DNA of 64,000 bases from Candidatus Cloacimonadota bacterium (GCA_021734835.1 JAIPIH010000005.1:62001-126000); one strand, 5' to 3'; counted from the first letter of the stretch, positions 43,005 to 52,557 are shown. Numbers and translations: made by a program. Notes: generated from the letters alone by a model not told the origin.

Positions 43005-44615
43005 TTAGGTTTTATATTTCTTTCTATTCTTTCTGGCTGTTTTTACAAACTCAAAGAATATTGGATGTGGATCATCAGGTCTTGATTTAAATTCAGGATG
43101 ATATTGAACAGCAATAAAAAATGGATGATCCTGAATTTCTACAACTTCTACAAGTAGATCATCTGGAGACGTTCCGGAGATTTGCATACCGTGTTCTTTA
43201 ATAATATCTCGATATTTATTGTTAAATTCGTATCTGTGGCGATGTCTTTCCGAAATATCAGTTTTCTGATAAATCTTTCTGGCTAAACTTCCTTTTTGTA
43301 ATCTGCAGGGTTGAGCTCCTAAACGCATTGTTCCACCCATTCTATCAAGATACTTCTGATCATCCATCAAATGAATAACCGGATGTTCACAATTTTCAAT
43401 AAATTCGCTGCTGTAAGCTCCTTCCAAATCGCAAACATTTTTACAAAATTCTATAACTGCAATTTGCATTCCCAAGCAAATCCCGAAAAAAGGAATTTTA
43501 TTTTCGCGAGCAAATTTTGCAATATTGATCTTGCCGTCAATACCACGAATTCCAAATCCGCCCGGAACTAGTATACCATCAACATTTGAAAGTTGCTTCT
43601 TTATATCTTTATAAGAATAATTCTTTTCAGAATCGACCCATTTAATGCTCAGTTTTAATCTATTAGCAGCAGCAGCATGAATTAAAGCAGCTCCAACACT
43701 TTTGTAGGCATCCTGATGTTCTATGTATTTTCCGCAAATGGCAATCTCTACTTCCAATGTGGAGTGTTTAATATTATCAATAATTTTAGACCAATCGGAA
43801 AAATCTATGTTTTTTTGTCTTAGATGAAGATGTTCGCAAATTCTTTCGTGGATTTTAGCCTGCATTAGAATTTTGGGTACTTCATAAATTGTGGAAACGT
43901 CATAAGCATTAATGACACGGCTTTTCTGAACATTAGTGAATAGGGCAATTTTAGATTCGATCTCTTCATTCAGTGGCATTTCGGAACGGCAAAGCAAAAG
44001 GTCCGGTTGGATACCGATTTCCCGAAGCTTTGTTGTAGCATGCTGGGTTGGTTTAGTCTTGAGCTCTCCGGCTGCTTTGATAAAAGGTACGTACGTAAGG
44101 AAAATGAATAGTGAATTTTCTAATCCTACATCCATTCTGAATTGTCTGATCGCTTCCAGAAATGGCAGACTTTCAATATCACCTACTGTACCTCCGATCT
44201 CTGTGATAACAATATCACTATCCTTTTCCACAGAAATAATTGTGCTTTTGATCTCATCAGTAATATGTGGAATAACCTGAACGGTTTTACCAAGATAATC
44301 ACCGCGCCGCTCTTTTTTTAGCACAGTTTCATAAATTTGGCCTGAAGTAGAGTTCGAATTTTTATTGAGAGGATTTCCGATAAATCTCTCATAGTGACCG
44401 AGGTCGAGATCAGTCTCTGCACCATCATCTGTAACAAAAACTTCACCATGCTGAAAAGGGCTCATTGTACCGGGATCAACATTTAAATAAGGATCAAATT
44501 TTTGCATAACTACTTTATATCCCATCTTTTTCAGAAGCAGTCCGATGGAAGAAGAAGCGATACCTTTTCCCAATGAAGAAAGAACTCCACCAATTACAAA
44601 AATATGCTTAGCCAC
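43005..44615 (-). CDS. pyrG: CTP synthase
   Basis: A 536-aa enzyme, the usual length, that aminates UTP to CTP with glutamine and ATP. The N-terminal synthase domain starts KHIFVIGGVLSSLGKGIASSS and has VDPGTMSPFQHGEVFVTDDG. The C-terminal class I glutaminase domain has the nucleophile in FFGICLGMQ and the His/Glu pair in QYHPEF. It starts with GTG at 44615 after AAAAGGAG. It is last in a murI / M29-like / pyrG operon and ends 15 nt from the convergent mscS gene. Confidence 0.97.
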   Translation of the reverse strand: MAKHIFVIGGVLSSLGKGIASSSIGLLLKKMGYKVVMQKFDPYLNVDPGTMSPFQHGEVFVTDDGAETDLDLGHYERFIGNPLNKNSNSTSGQIYETVLKKERRGDYLGKTVQVIPHITDEIKSTIISVEKDSDIVITEIGGTVGDIESLPFLEAIRQFRMDVGLENSLFIFLTYVPFIKAAGELKTKPTQHATTKLREIGIQPDLLLCRSEMPLNEEIESKIALFTNVQKSRVINAYDVSTIYEVPKILMQAKIHERICEHLHLRQKNIDFSDWSKIIDNIKHSTLEVEIAICGKYIEHQDAYKSVGAALIHAAAANRLKLSIKWVDSEKNYSYKDIKKQLSNVDGILVPGGFGIRGIDGKINIAKFARENKIPFFGICLGMQIAVIEFCKNVCDLEGAYSSEFIENCEHPVIHLMDDQKYLDRMGGTMRLGAQPCRLQKGSLARKIYQKTDISERHRHRYEFNNKYRDIIKEHGMQISGTSPDDLLVEVVEIQDHPFFIAVQYHPEFKSRPDDPHPIFFEFVKTARKNRKKYKT

Positions 44616-44635
44616 AAAGAATCTCCTTTTCCTGG

Positions 44636-45676
44636 TTATTTTTCTTTATCAATTTTGCTATTCAGGTTCGATAAAAATATCGGTTTGGAATCTTTATCGA
44701 GAAATTTCATGGAAATATTTCCGTCTATACAGCGATCATAAGAGAAGTAGTTTGTATATTCCTTAATGTCTTTATTAAAACCGAGAGTTAAGAAACACTC
44801 TTTATTACTGTTTATAAGTTCATTCTGCAAGTGAAAGTTTCCCTTCTTATCCTCTTTAAATGCAACATATCTGATCGAGCCGTTTTCAAATTTTATCTTT
44901 ACATTATTATAATTTCGTTTTTTATAATATATTTTTTCAGCAAAATAAATGCCATTCATACTTTCACGGACAATAGGAAATTCTATTATTCCCGTAGGAA
45001 GAACAATAATCGGATGTTCTGTCGTATCACCTGTAAAGAGTTCCGGCTTTGCTTTATCTATTTTTAAGGCGAGCGAGTTATTATGAGTAGTAATTCTATA
45101 ATTAGAGAAAGCAAAAAAACGATCCCTGTATTCTTCCCCATTTATTTTTAGAAGATTATAATTGCAATTAACTCCGTTCATATAGGTCGTTAATAGCTTT
45201 TGATGATCGATATCAATATATTCTGCAAGTTCATGAGTTGGAAAATTCAAAAATATTATCTTTTTCTTCTGTTGGAATAGATGCATCATTATCGAATTCG
45301 TAGAGTTTTTGAATTGTTTCATCTGACGGTCTGAGCGATTGTGAAAGTCGCTTGAATAACTTTCCCAACTGATCTCTATGAACATGTCGATTGCATTTAT
45401 CCAATTCTTATAATAATTAGGTGGAACAGAAAAGACTTCATCCGGCATTTCGGCAAAAAAGCGTTTTTTAAGTTTTTCGGTTGACATTTCCAACACTGGG
45501 AAGGCTTTTCTTTTTCTGATCGCTACAGCGAGTTCCTCAATTAGTGGAATTTCAGCTAACGGCTCATTAGCGTTTGAATCGTTATGGATCTCACCCGAAA
45601 TTGAGATCACATCATTCTGTTTTATTTGTAAAAGATTATTGATAATGTTAAAAGCTAATTCAGAAAAATTCTCCAT
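44636..45676 (-). CDS. Degenerate M29 (thermophilic aminopeptidase)-like protein
   Basis: A 346-aa protein with the overall layout of M29 aminopeptidases: an N-terminal SGEIHNDSN/ELAVAIRKRKAFPVLE domain, the middle IIVLPTGIIEFPIVRESMNGIYF (like 'LPxGExFxxPxexSvnG') and a C-terminal ECFLTLGFNKDIKEYTNY followed by SYDRCIDGNISMKF. The metal ligands expected there (Glu in the 'GE' motif, Glu of the LGxGTN region, His of 'HIALG', HxD) are mostly not recognisable: I replaces E and S replaces H. I infer an inactive or repurposed member. The gene overlaps murI by one base (TGATG). Confidence 0.55.
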   Translation of the reverse strand: MENFSELAFNIINNLLQIKQNDVISISGEIHNDSNANEPLAEIPLIEELAVAIRKRKAFPVLEMSTEKLKKRFFAEMPDEVFSVPPNYYKNWINAIDMFIEISWESYSSDFHNRSDRQMKQFKNSTNSIMMHLFQQKKKIIFLNFPTHELAEYIDIDHQKLLTTYMNGVNCNYNLLKINGEEYRDRFFAFSNYRITTHNNSLALKIDKAKPELFTGDTTEHPIIVLPTGIIEFPIVRESMNGIYFAEKIYYKKRNYNNVKIKFENGSIRYVAFKEDKKGNFHLQNELINSNKECFLTLGFNKDIKEYTNYFSYDRCIDGNISMKFLDKDSKPIFLSNLNSKIDKEK

Positions 45677-46482
45677 CAGTTCAAAAACCAGCCTTCTCCC
45701 AATTTCACCTTTATTAAAGTTGTTATCTCTATATTAAGGATTTTCGAAGCTATCTTATTGAACTTATTTTCATTATCACTAACATAAAACCGATTTTGTC
45801 CAATACCACTTTTTGCTTTATTAGGAAGGATCTCCACAAGTTTATCTGTTACTGCATGTGCACTATCCACTAGTTTGATCTTATCGCCTGTAAATTGTTT
45901 GATTGGAACCTTTAAAATGGGATAATGAGTACAACCGAGTACTAAAGTATCTATATTATTTTGTACAAGTGGAGCCAGATATTCCGCAATTGTCAGCTGA
46001 GTAACATCATGCTCCTCCCATCCTTCTTCTGCCAATGGAACAAATAAAGGACAAGCTTTACTGAATACAAGGGAGGTTCTATCAAGAGTTTTGATCGCTT
46101 TTCTATAAGCCTGACTGCGGATAGTACCTTCTGTACCAATAACTCCGATCCTTTTACTTTTCGAAGCTTTAAGAGCAGCCTTTGCACCTGGTTCAATCAC
46201 GCCTAATACCGGTACCGGAAGTAATTTTTGCAGTGTGGGTAACGCTGAAGCTGAAGAAGTATTACAAGCGATAACAATTATTTTAGCATCCTGTTGCATT
46301 AGAAATCTAGCATTCTGAATGGAATATTCAATGACGGTATTAAGTGATTTAGGACCATAAGGAACGCGGGCGGTATCACCAAAATAAACTATATTTTCAT
46401 TAGGGAAGCGGTTCCTTATCTCTTTGAAAACAGTTAATCCGCCAACGCCTGAATCAAATATACCGATTGGTTTTTTAGCCAC
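45676..46482 (-). CDS. murI: Glutamate racemase
   Basis: A 268-aa racemase giving D-glutamate for peptidoglycan. The motif PIGIFDSGVGGLTV opens the protein, the catalytic Cys pair lies in ACNTSSAS (about residue 72) and GCTHYPIL (about 181), and the YFGDTARVPYGPKS segment is conserved. I start at GTG 46482, 8 nt after AAGGAG; the alternative TTG at 46488 lies too close to the SD. A TTGACA box (46542-46537, minus) is placed as a possible -35. Confidence 0.95.
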   Translation of the reverse strand: MAKKPIGIFDSGVGGLTVFKEIRNRFPNENIVYFGDTARVPYGPKSLNTVIEYSIQNARFLMQQDAKIIVIACNTSSASALPTLQKLLPVPVLGVIEPGAKAALKASKSKRIGVIGTEGTIRSQAYRKAIKTLDRTSLVFSKACPLFVPLAEEGWEEHDVTQLTIAEYLAPLVQNNIDTLVLGCTHYPILKVPIKQFTGDKIKLVDSAHAVTDKLVEILPNKAKSGIGQNRFYVSDNENKFNKIASKILNIEITTLIKVKLGEGWFLN

Positions 46483-46594
46483 GACCAACTCTCCTTATAA
46501 AATTTCTTATATCCAAAATTGATTTTAGAAATTTGTTGTCAAGTTGGCTGTTTATAATTATTTTGGAAACAGTAATAATTTGTGATAGGAAAGT

Positions 46595-47497
46595 ATGAAA
46601 AAGAAAAAAATTGGTTTAGCTTTAGGTGGTGGTGGCGCAAGAGGGATTTGTCAAATAGAGTTTCTTAAAGTGTTAGACGAATTGGTGATCAAGCCTGATG
46701 TGATCTCCGGAACAAGTATTGGAGCTATTATAGGAGCTTTTTACGCCGCGGGATCATCCGGTCAAGAGATCAATGATATTCTTGATAAAATTGATATCAG
46801 TAAGAAGAAAGATCATAAAGATCTGCTTAACAGTAATAAAGAAGGAAACAAATTAGAAAAATTTCTTGATGAAAAAATTGCTGAACTAAAGGATTATTAC
46901 CAAAAATTTGAAAATATCCATAAAATGGTAGATTTTTCCTTTTTTAACAATACAAGTATTTTAAAGGGAAAAGGAGTTGTAAAATTTTTCGAAGAAAATC
47001 TGCCGGTAAAAACATTTGAAGAACTTAATATTCCCTTGAAAATCGTAGCTACAGATTTTTGGAATCAGAAGCAGGTAGTTTTTGAAAAGGGTGATCTAAT
47101 TCCTGCTATTCGTGCCAGTATTTCCATTCCGGGAGTGTTGGAACCGGTGATCATCGACAAAATGGTTTTAGTTGATGGCGGTATAACCAACAATTTACCA
47201 TATGATCTTATTCAAGATGAATGCGAACTGACAATAGCGATTGATGTTTCAGGAACGCGCAGCATTCCAAAAAAAATCAAAGCTCCTAATGTTTTTGACA
47301 GTATTATGCAAAGTTTTGAAATCCTGCAGGATTCGATAATAAGATACCAAATGAAGATAAATGAACCTGATATTTTAATAAAACCACGACTGCAGGACAT
47401 CGATATTTTAGAATTTCACAAAGCTAATGATATTATTGAAAGCGTTGTTGAAGATGTAGAAAAATTTAGAACTGAAATGATTACCTACAAATCTTAA
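46595..47497 (+). CDS. Patatin-like phospholipase / RssA family
   Basis: A 300-aa patatin-domain hydrolase with a Ser-Asp dyad. The oxyanion motif is LALGGGGARGIC (8-19), the nucleophile is in GTSIGAIIG and the Asp in VDGGITNNLP. No signal peptide is visible, so it likely acts in the cytoplasm on phospholipids or lysophospholipids, as the RssA/YlbK group is presumed to do. It is divergent from murI and is followed by a small membrane protein gene after 66 nt. Confidence 0.9.
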   Translation: MKKKKIGLALGGGGARGICQIEFLKVLDELVIKPDVISGTSIGAIIGAFYAAGSSGQEINDILDKIDISKKKDHKDLLNSNKEGNKLEKFLDEKIAELKDYYQKFENIHKMVDFSFFNNTSILKGKGVVKFFEENLPVKTFEELNIPLKIVATDFWNQKQVVFEKGDLIPAIRASISIPGVLEPVIIDKMVLVDGGITNNLPYDLIQDECELTIAIDVSGTRSIPKKIKAPNVFDSIMQSFEILQDSIIRYQMKINEPDILIKPRLQDIDILEFHKANDIIESVVEDVEKFRTEMITYKS

Positions 47498-47563
47498 CAA
47501 AAACCAAAAGGTATCAGCTCTAAACATAAAAACAGATCAAAAAAAAGAGTATAAGGAGATTTT

Positions 47564-47929
47564 ATGAAACTAAAAAGATTGATCATTACTACAATATTGG
47601 GTGTTGTATTCGGCTTTGTATGTTATGGCTTTGCCTCCAACGGACAGGCAGAATTTTCAACAATTCTGGCCTTGAACATTATTTTAGGGAGAACGATGAT
47701 AGGGGTGGCTATTGGCATAAGCCGTTTTACTTGTAAACATTGGTCTATTCATGGCATTGTTTTAGGATTTGTCTTTAGTTTACCGGCTGCCTTTGGAGCA
47801 ATGATGGGAGCAGATAATCCAGATTTTACACCCAAGATGTTATTCATTTCAACTTTAATTATGGGTATGATCTACGGTTTCTTAATTGAATTGATCACAT
47901 CCGGTTTGTTTAAAGCGAAACAAAAGTAA
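47564..47929 (+). CDS. Small multi-pass membrane protein of unknown function
   Basis: A 121-aa protein with about four hydrophobic helices (6-24, 33-51, 62-82, 92-114) and little polar sequence. SD AAGGAG is 6 nt from the ATG. I recognise no family or catalytic residue. It lies downstream of the patatin gene and upstream of a bidirectional hairpin. Confidence 0.7.
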   Translation: MKLKRLIITTILGVVFGFVCYGFASNGQAEFSTILALNIILGRTMIGVAIGISRFTCKHWSIHGIVLGFVFSLPAAFGAMMGADNPDFTPKMLFISTLIMGMIYGFLIELITSGLFKAKQK

Positions 47930-48011
47930 ATTTTCCATAATTTCAAGTTTTCTAAAAAAAAAAGGAGTTAAAGAAAAAACAGCTTTTGAGTGTTTATGAG
48001 TCATTATTTTT

Positions 48012-48047
48012 GATGCAAACTTAATCGTTTAAGATTGAGTTTGCATC
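48012..48047. terminator. Long hairpin between convergent genes
   Basis: A 15-bp stem (GATGCAAACTTAATC with GATTGAGTTTGCATC, one G-U pair) and a 6-nt loop between two convergent genes. The downstream flanks are only moderately T-rich, so it may act as a bidirectional transcription stop or an mRNA end stabiliser. Confidence 0.55.
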
Positions 48048-48073
48048 ACTTATATTTTCAGGAAAAACTCCAT

Positions 48074-49954
48074 TCAATTACTTTTCTCGTCCAGTTCGAG
48101 CCAGCGAAGCTCTAAATTATCAAGTTTATTTTGCAAAGTTTGTACTTGTAATGTAATTTCAGCAAAATCTGCTGAAGAAAGCGATGATGCTTCCTGCTCA
48201 ATTTTATTATTTAGGATAAGTATTTGTTTTTCCAGTTCAGGAATGTCCTTTTCAATCATTTCAAGCTCACGTTTTTCATGGTAAGAGAATTTTACTTTTT
48301 GCTGCTTGACTTTGTATACACCACTTTTCTGTTTAATTTCTCTTTTTGTCTCTTCTCGATATTTTTTAACCAAAAGAAAGTCAGAATAATTACCAGGGAA
48401 TTTTACAACTCTATTTTGATCAAACACAAAAAGATGATCAGTTACCCTATCGAGAAAATATCTATCATGAGAAACAACAATAATGCAGCCTTTGAAAGCA
48501 TCCAGATAATCCTCCAAAATTTCCAGTGTCCGGATATCAAGGTCATTAGTTGGTTCATCCAGGATAATGAAATTATTACCGAACATCAAAGAACGCAATA
48601 AATAGAGCCGCTTCTTTTCACCACCTGATAAATTTCCGAGTTTATTTTGCTGCATTTTTCCATCAAACAAAAATCGTTGCAGCATCTCGGAAGCTGAATG
48701 TAACTTTCCATCAGCAGTACGGATATTGGGTGCAAAATTATGTATGTAAGAAAGAACTGTTTGGTCATTATCAAATTCTGTTATATTCTGTTGAAAATAA
48801 GAAAATGAAGTATTCACTCCGATTTTAACTGATCCTTCATCCGGTTTTATTTCTTCCATGATGCATTTCAATAAAGTAGTTTTTCCACAACCGTTTGCTC
48901 CAATAATACCTATCCTCTCTAATTTCTGAAAATTATGCTGAAAATTATGGAAAAGTGATTTATCACCATACTGCTTGGAAATCCCCTTGATCTCCAAAAT
49001 TGTTTTTCCCAACCTTTTAGTCTTAAAGGATATATCCAGATCCTTGTTATCAGTAAGGTAGGATTTGTCGATCAGCTCTTTCACGCGGTCTAAGTGGTCT
49101 TTTGGTTTTGAAGTTCGGGCTTTTGCACCGCGCTTCAGCCATTTTAGCTCTTTTCTTAACTGGGCTTTGCGACGGGTTTGTTTACGCTGAAGATCTATCT
49201 CTTCCAGTTCTTTTTTGCGTAAGTAATAAGAATAATTTCCTTGATAGAACTTGAACTTTCCATCTTCCATCTCTAGTATCTTATCCGAGACAGCATCCAG
49301 AAAATAACGATCGTGAGTAACAAACAGAATAGTGCCAGAATAATTTGTTAAATAATCCTGAAACCACTCAAGAGTATCTATATCAAGGTGATTTGTAGGT
49401 TCATCCAGCAATAATAGATCAGGATCATCCATCAGCACTCTTGCTAGATCGATACGTCTTTTCTCACCTCCGGACAGTGTAGATGTTTTGCGATTAAGAT
49501 CAAAAAAGCCAAATTTATCTAGAATGCTCTTGGCTTTAACTTCAATTTTCCAGGCGTCCTGAGTTTCTATCTTCTTAGTTAGTTTATCGTGTTCTTCCCG
49601 GATAAGTTCATTAGGAGCGATCTCCAGCTTTTTAAGATTACTGTAATATTTTCGTAATAATGTAAATTTAGGGTGACTACTATAATAAATTTGTTCATAA
49701 ATAGTTTTATCAGGATCAAGATTTGGAGTTTGCTGTAAGTAATCTATCCGCAAGTCATTGCGGAACGTGATCTTGCCAGAATCGGCAGGCTCGATTCCCA
49801 CTAATAGTTTGAGAAATGTAGATTTACCGCAGCCGTTGATCCCAAGGATACCAATCTTTTCATTTTCAAAGATACCGAAGGAACTCTTCCTGCAGATAAT
49901 TTTATCAACAAAAGATTTTTCTAAATTCTCAATTGAAACCAGGTTTTTCTTCAA
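48074..49954 (-). CDS. ABC-F family ATPase, Uup-like
   Basis: A cytoplasmic protein of about 626 aa with two ABC ATPase domains and no membrane domain. Walker A motifs are GINGCGKSTF (about 39) and GANGCGKTTL (about 354); signatures are LSGGEKRRIDLARVL and LSGGEKKRLYLLRSL, each followed by a Walker B LLLDEPTNHLD / ILDEPTNDLD. A charged linker (about 250-310) joins the domains and a C-terminal coiled coil (about 550-625) is as in Uup. ABC-F proteins act on the ribosome or in DNA repair. GAGGTG fits best with a TTG start at 49954; GTG at 49960 is also possible. Confidence 0.92.
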   Translation of the reverse strand: MKKNLVSIENLEKSFVDKIICRKSSFGIFENEKIGILGINGCGKSTFLKLLVGIEPADSGKITFRNDLRIDYLQQTPNLDPDKTIYEQIYYSSHPKFTLLRKYYSNLKKLEIAPNELIREEHDKLTKKIETQDAWKIEVKAKSILDKFGFFDLNRKTSTLSGGEKRRIDLARVLMDDPDLLLLDEPTNHLDIDTLEWFQDYLTNYSGTILFVTHDRYFLDAVSDKILEMEDGKFKFYQGNYSYYLRKKELEEIDLQRKQTRRKAQLRKELKWLKRGAKARTSKPKDHLDRVKELIDKSYLTDNKDLDISFKTKRLGKTILEIKGISKQYGDKSLFHNFQHNFQKLERIGIIGANGCGKTTLLKCIMEEIKPDEGSVKIGVNTSFSYFQQNITEFDNDQTVLSYIHNFAPNIRTADGKLHSASEMLQRFLFDGKMQQNKLGNLSGGEKKRLYLLRSLMFGNNFIILDEPTNDLDIRTLEILEDYLDAFKGCIIVVSHDRYFLDRVTDHLFVFDQNRVVKFPGNYSDFLLVKKYREETKREIKQKSGVYKVKQQKVKFSYHEKRELEMIEKDIPELEKQILILNNKIEQEASSLSSADFAEITLQVQTLQNKLDNLELRWLELDEKSN

Positions 49955-50144
49955 AATCACCTCACTGAAAACAGGTTTTAATATTCTACTATTTTGTCAA
50001 ATACTGATTGATTTACAATAAATTGCCCTACTGGAAATTATTTTTGCTAAATTAACAATAAATAATTAGTTTCAGGCAAAACTTTATTAATAAAGGTGAA
50101 TTAAGGTCGTTCCCTTGAATTTATTTGATAGTGTAAAATATTTA

Positions 50145-50150
50145 TTGACA
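50145..50150 (+). promoter_or_regulatory. TTGACA box upstream of the acyl-AMP ligase gene
   Basis: TTGACATAAA at 50145, 63 nt before the start codon, followed by CTAATAAT. It shares TTGACATAAA and CTAAT with the box at 34899. No good -10 is seen at 17 nt. Confidence 0.35.
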
Positions 50151-50207
50151 TAAACCGCTAATAATGGTTTGGAAGGTAGCGTATTAATTGAGAAAAAAGG
50201 AGTTTAT

Positions 50208-51734
50208 ATGCAATTACAACAAAAATTTGTAGAAGTTGCAAAAAAATACTCAAACAAAATAGCAGTTTATGATCAAGCTACCGGCAAAGATCTAACGTAT
50301 GATCGAATGCTTATCGCGGCCTTAATATTGGCAGCCAGGTTTAAAAAAATAAAAAGCTCATACTTAGGAATAATGGTACCAACTTCTGCTGGATGTATGC
50401 TTTCTATCTTAGGCTCGTTGATGGCAGGTAAGATACCAGTGATGATAAATTATTCCACAGGTGCTGATGAAAATTCCATTTATGCTCAGGAAAAATGCAG
50501 CTTTAAAACAATTATAACCAGTAAAAAGTTATTGGAAAAACTCAACATAGAACCAGTTGACGGGATGATTTATTTAGAAGATATCATGGCTTCTTTAACT
50601 GCACCCGAAAAATTAAAAGCTGCTATTAAATCTAAATTACCCACAGGAGCTTTAAAATCAAGAGTTCAGCACGGTGATGATGATGCAACTTCTGTGATAC
50701 TTTTTACTAGTGGTAGTGAAAAAGAACCTAAGGCAGTTCAGCTGTCACATAAGAATATTTTTCATAATTTAGATACTATTCCTCAGATCATTGATGTTAC
50801 CGAAGATGACGTTTTCGCAGGAACATTACCACTGTTTCATGTCTTTGGTGTAACAACTAATTTCTGGCTTCCATTTTCTCTCGGTGCATCGGTTGTGACT
50901 CATGCCAATCCGCTGGATTACAGTACAATTGTAAAATCGATAACAGATTATAAAATTTCAATTCTGATCGGAACTCCTACTTTCTTTCTGGGGTATCAAC
51001 GTAGATCAAAGCCCGGAGATTTAGCTTCAGTGCGATATGCTATAGCGGGTGCAGATAAACTGACAGAAAAATTGCGTCTTTCTTTCCAAAGAGATCATGA
51101 TATCGAAATATTAGAAGGATATGGAGCAACAGAAACCAGTCCGGTTGTATCGGTTAATGTACCGGGCGCTAATAAGCCGGGAAGTATCGGAAAACCATTA
51201 CCAGGAGTTCAGGTAAAAATATTGGATAGGGAAACTGATGAAGTGTTACCTCCGGGAAAAGAGGGTAAGATCTTAGTAAAAGGTGATCTGATCATGAAAG
51301 GCTATCTTGGTGATGTTGAAGAGACTTCTATGCATATGCATGGAGGCTGGTATGATACCGGGGATATGGGTATTATAGATGATGATGGTTTCTTATGGCA
51401 TCGGGGAAGGTTGAAGCGGTTTGTCAAAGTAGGCGGTGAGATGGTCTCATTGGTAAAAGTTGAAGAAATTCTTACCAAACTGTTGCCAGACGGAGTTACA
51501 TGCTGTGTTGTTGATGTTCCTAATCCTAAAAAAGGAGCCGATGTTGTTGCTGCGGTTGCAACCGGTGAATTTGAAAAGAAGAAGATCTTGAAGCAAATGG
51601 CAAAAGAACTTCCTTCTATTGCCGTACCTAAAGAGTTTTATGTTATCGAAGATATCCCTTTAATGGGAAGTGGAAAAGTAGATTTCCGAGATGTTGAGAG
51701 AATTTGTCGGGAGAGACAAGATAACGGTAAATAA
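50208..51734 (+). CDS. AMP-dependent acyl-CoA/acyl-ACP synthetase (Aas C-terminal-like)
   Basis: A 508-aa ANL-superfamily ligase that adenylates a carboxylic acid, most likely a fatty acid. Motifs in order: the P-loop-like VILFTSGSEKEPKAVQLSHKN, LPLFHVFGVT, EGYGATETSPVVSVN, then YDTGDMGIIDDDGFLWHRGR and the catalytic Lys region GSGKVDFRD. The pattern around GYGATE and 'PGSIGKPLPG' is closest to the Aas/acyl-ACP synthetase branch. A frame open from TTG 50169 is not the start: AAAGGAG sits 5 nt before ATG 50208. It is transcribed alone and ends at a strong terminator. Confidence 0.9.
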   Translation: MQLQQKFVEVAKKYSNKIAVYDQATGKDLTYDRMLIAALILAARFKKIKSSYLGIMVPTSAGCMLSILGSLMAGKIPVMINYSTGADENSIYAQEKCSFKTIITSKKLLEKLNIEPVDGMIYLEDIMASLTAPEKLKAAIKSKLPTGALKSRVQHGDDDATSVILFTSGSEKEPKAVQLSHKNIFHNLDTIPQIIDVTEDDVFAGTLPLFHVFGVTTNFWLPFSLGASVVTHANPLDYSTIVKSITDYKISILIGTPTFFLGYQRRSKPGDLASVRYAIAGADKLTEKLRLSFQRDHDIEILEGYGATETSPVVSVNVPGANKPGSIGKPLPGVQVKILDRETDEVLPPGKEGKILVKGDLIMKGYLGDVEETSMHMHGGWYDTGDMGIIDDDGFLWHRGRLKRFVKVGGEMVSLVKVEEILTKLLPDGVTCCVVDVPNPKKGADVVAAVATGEFEKKKILKQMAKELPSIAVPKEFYVIEDIPLMGSGKVDFRDVERICRERQDNGK

Positions 51735-51751
51735 GATAGTTAGTATTCTGT

Positions 51752-51779
51752 AAGTCATCCTATTGATCTGGGATGACTT
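51752..51779 (+). terminator. Rho-independent terminator
   Basis: Perfect 9-bp stem AAGTCATCC/GGATGACTT with a 10-nt loop, continuing into TTTTTT. It follows the acyl-AMP ligase stop by 17 nt. Confidence 0.85.
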
Positions 51780-51785
51780 TTTTTA

Positions 51786-52547
51786 TTAAAACCTATATTC
51801 TAATTTTATTGAATTAAAATCCGCCCCAATAGTTAATTTGTTATTATTGTGATATTTACTGATGCCAAAACTTATACAGCTACCCATCAACGCGCCTATA
51901 ACAACATCGGAAGGGAAATGTTGAGCTGAAGCTACACGCAAAATCGCTGTGGCACTGGCTGTACTAAAAAGTAATGAAGCTAAAAAGTAATTGTGGCCAT
52001 ATTTCTGATAATAGCGATAATAACTACATGTTGCTGCTGCAAAAACTGTAGAGCTATGATGTGAATAAAAAGAGTGTTGGCTGTTACGCTGTTGTTTTTT
52101 GATGATATCCACATCTGGATCATAAACAAAAGGCCGAAAGCGCTTTGTTAAGGTCTTTGTCCATTTACCAATAGCACTTTGAGCAGTCATGATCTCAGCA
52201 TAAACAATGAGGTTATCCAATAGGGTAGAAGTGTCATTATCGTACAAACAATAAATAGCTGTGCCGATCGTTAGGTAAGCCGTATAGTCACTGAGATCTT
52301 TTAGTTTGTTTGAGTAGGGTTGGAATGCTATCTTGTCAAAAAATGGAACATCATTTTGATTGAGATTACTCAGTTCAAGTTCTGTGGGTTTGCTTATTAT
52401 CTGGCGGTCGAAGTAATTGTTACTAAGATCAAGTGCTAAGAACGCTGAGATAACTAGGAATGATTCAGTTTTATTAACTTCAAACACATAAGAGTTCAAA
52501 AGTAGAGGAATAAAGATCAGTAAAAAAAGAAGTTTAAATTTCTTCAT
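51786..52547 (-). CDS. PAP2-family phosphatase
   Basis: A 253-aa membrane-associated phosphatase with a signal peptide or first TM helix. The three PAP2 motifs are readable: KTLTKRFRPF (K-x6-RP form), YSHHSS (the PSGH motif with S-H-H) and RVASAQHFPSDVVIGALMG (R-x5-H-x3-D). It probably removes phosphate from phosphatidic acid, undecaprenyl diphosphate or lipid A in the periplasm; which is unknown. It lies between two terminators, so it is a single-gene unit. Confidence 0.9.
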   Translation of the reverse strand: MKKFKLLFLLIFIPLLLNSYVFEVNKTESFLVISAFLALDLSNNYFDRQIISKPTELELSNLNQNDVPFFDKIAFQPYSNKLKDLSDYTAYLTIGTAIYCLYDNDTSTLLDNLIVYAEIMTAQSAIGKWTKTLTKRFRPFVYDPDVDIIKKQQRNSQHSFYSHHSSTVFAAATCSYYRYYQKYGHNYFLASLLFSTASATAILRVASAQHFPSDVVIGALMGSCISFGISKYHNNNKLTIGADFNSIKLEYRF

Positions 52548-52557
52548 AAAATAAAAA

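Noticed and set aside
48074-49954. Antibiotic-resistance ABC-F protein
   Set aside because: The C-terminal coiled coil and linker look like the general Uup group; nothing shows a resistance-type interdomain linker.
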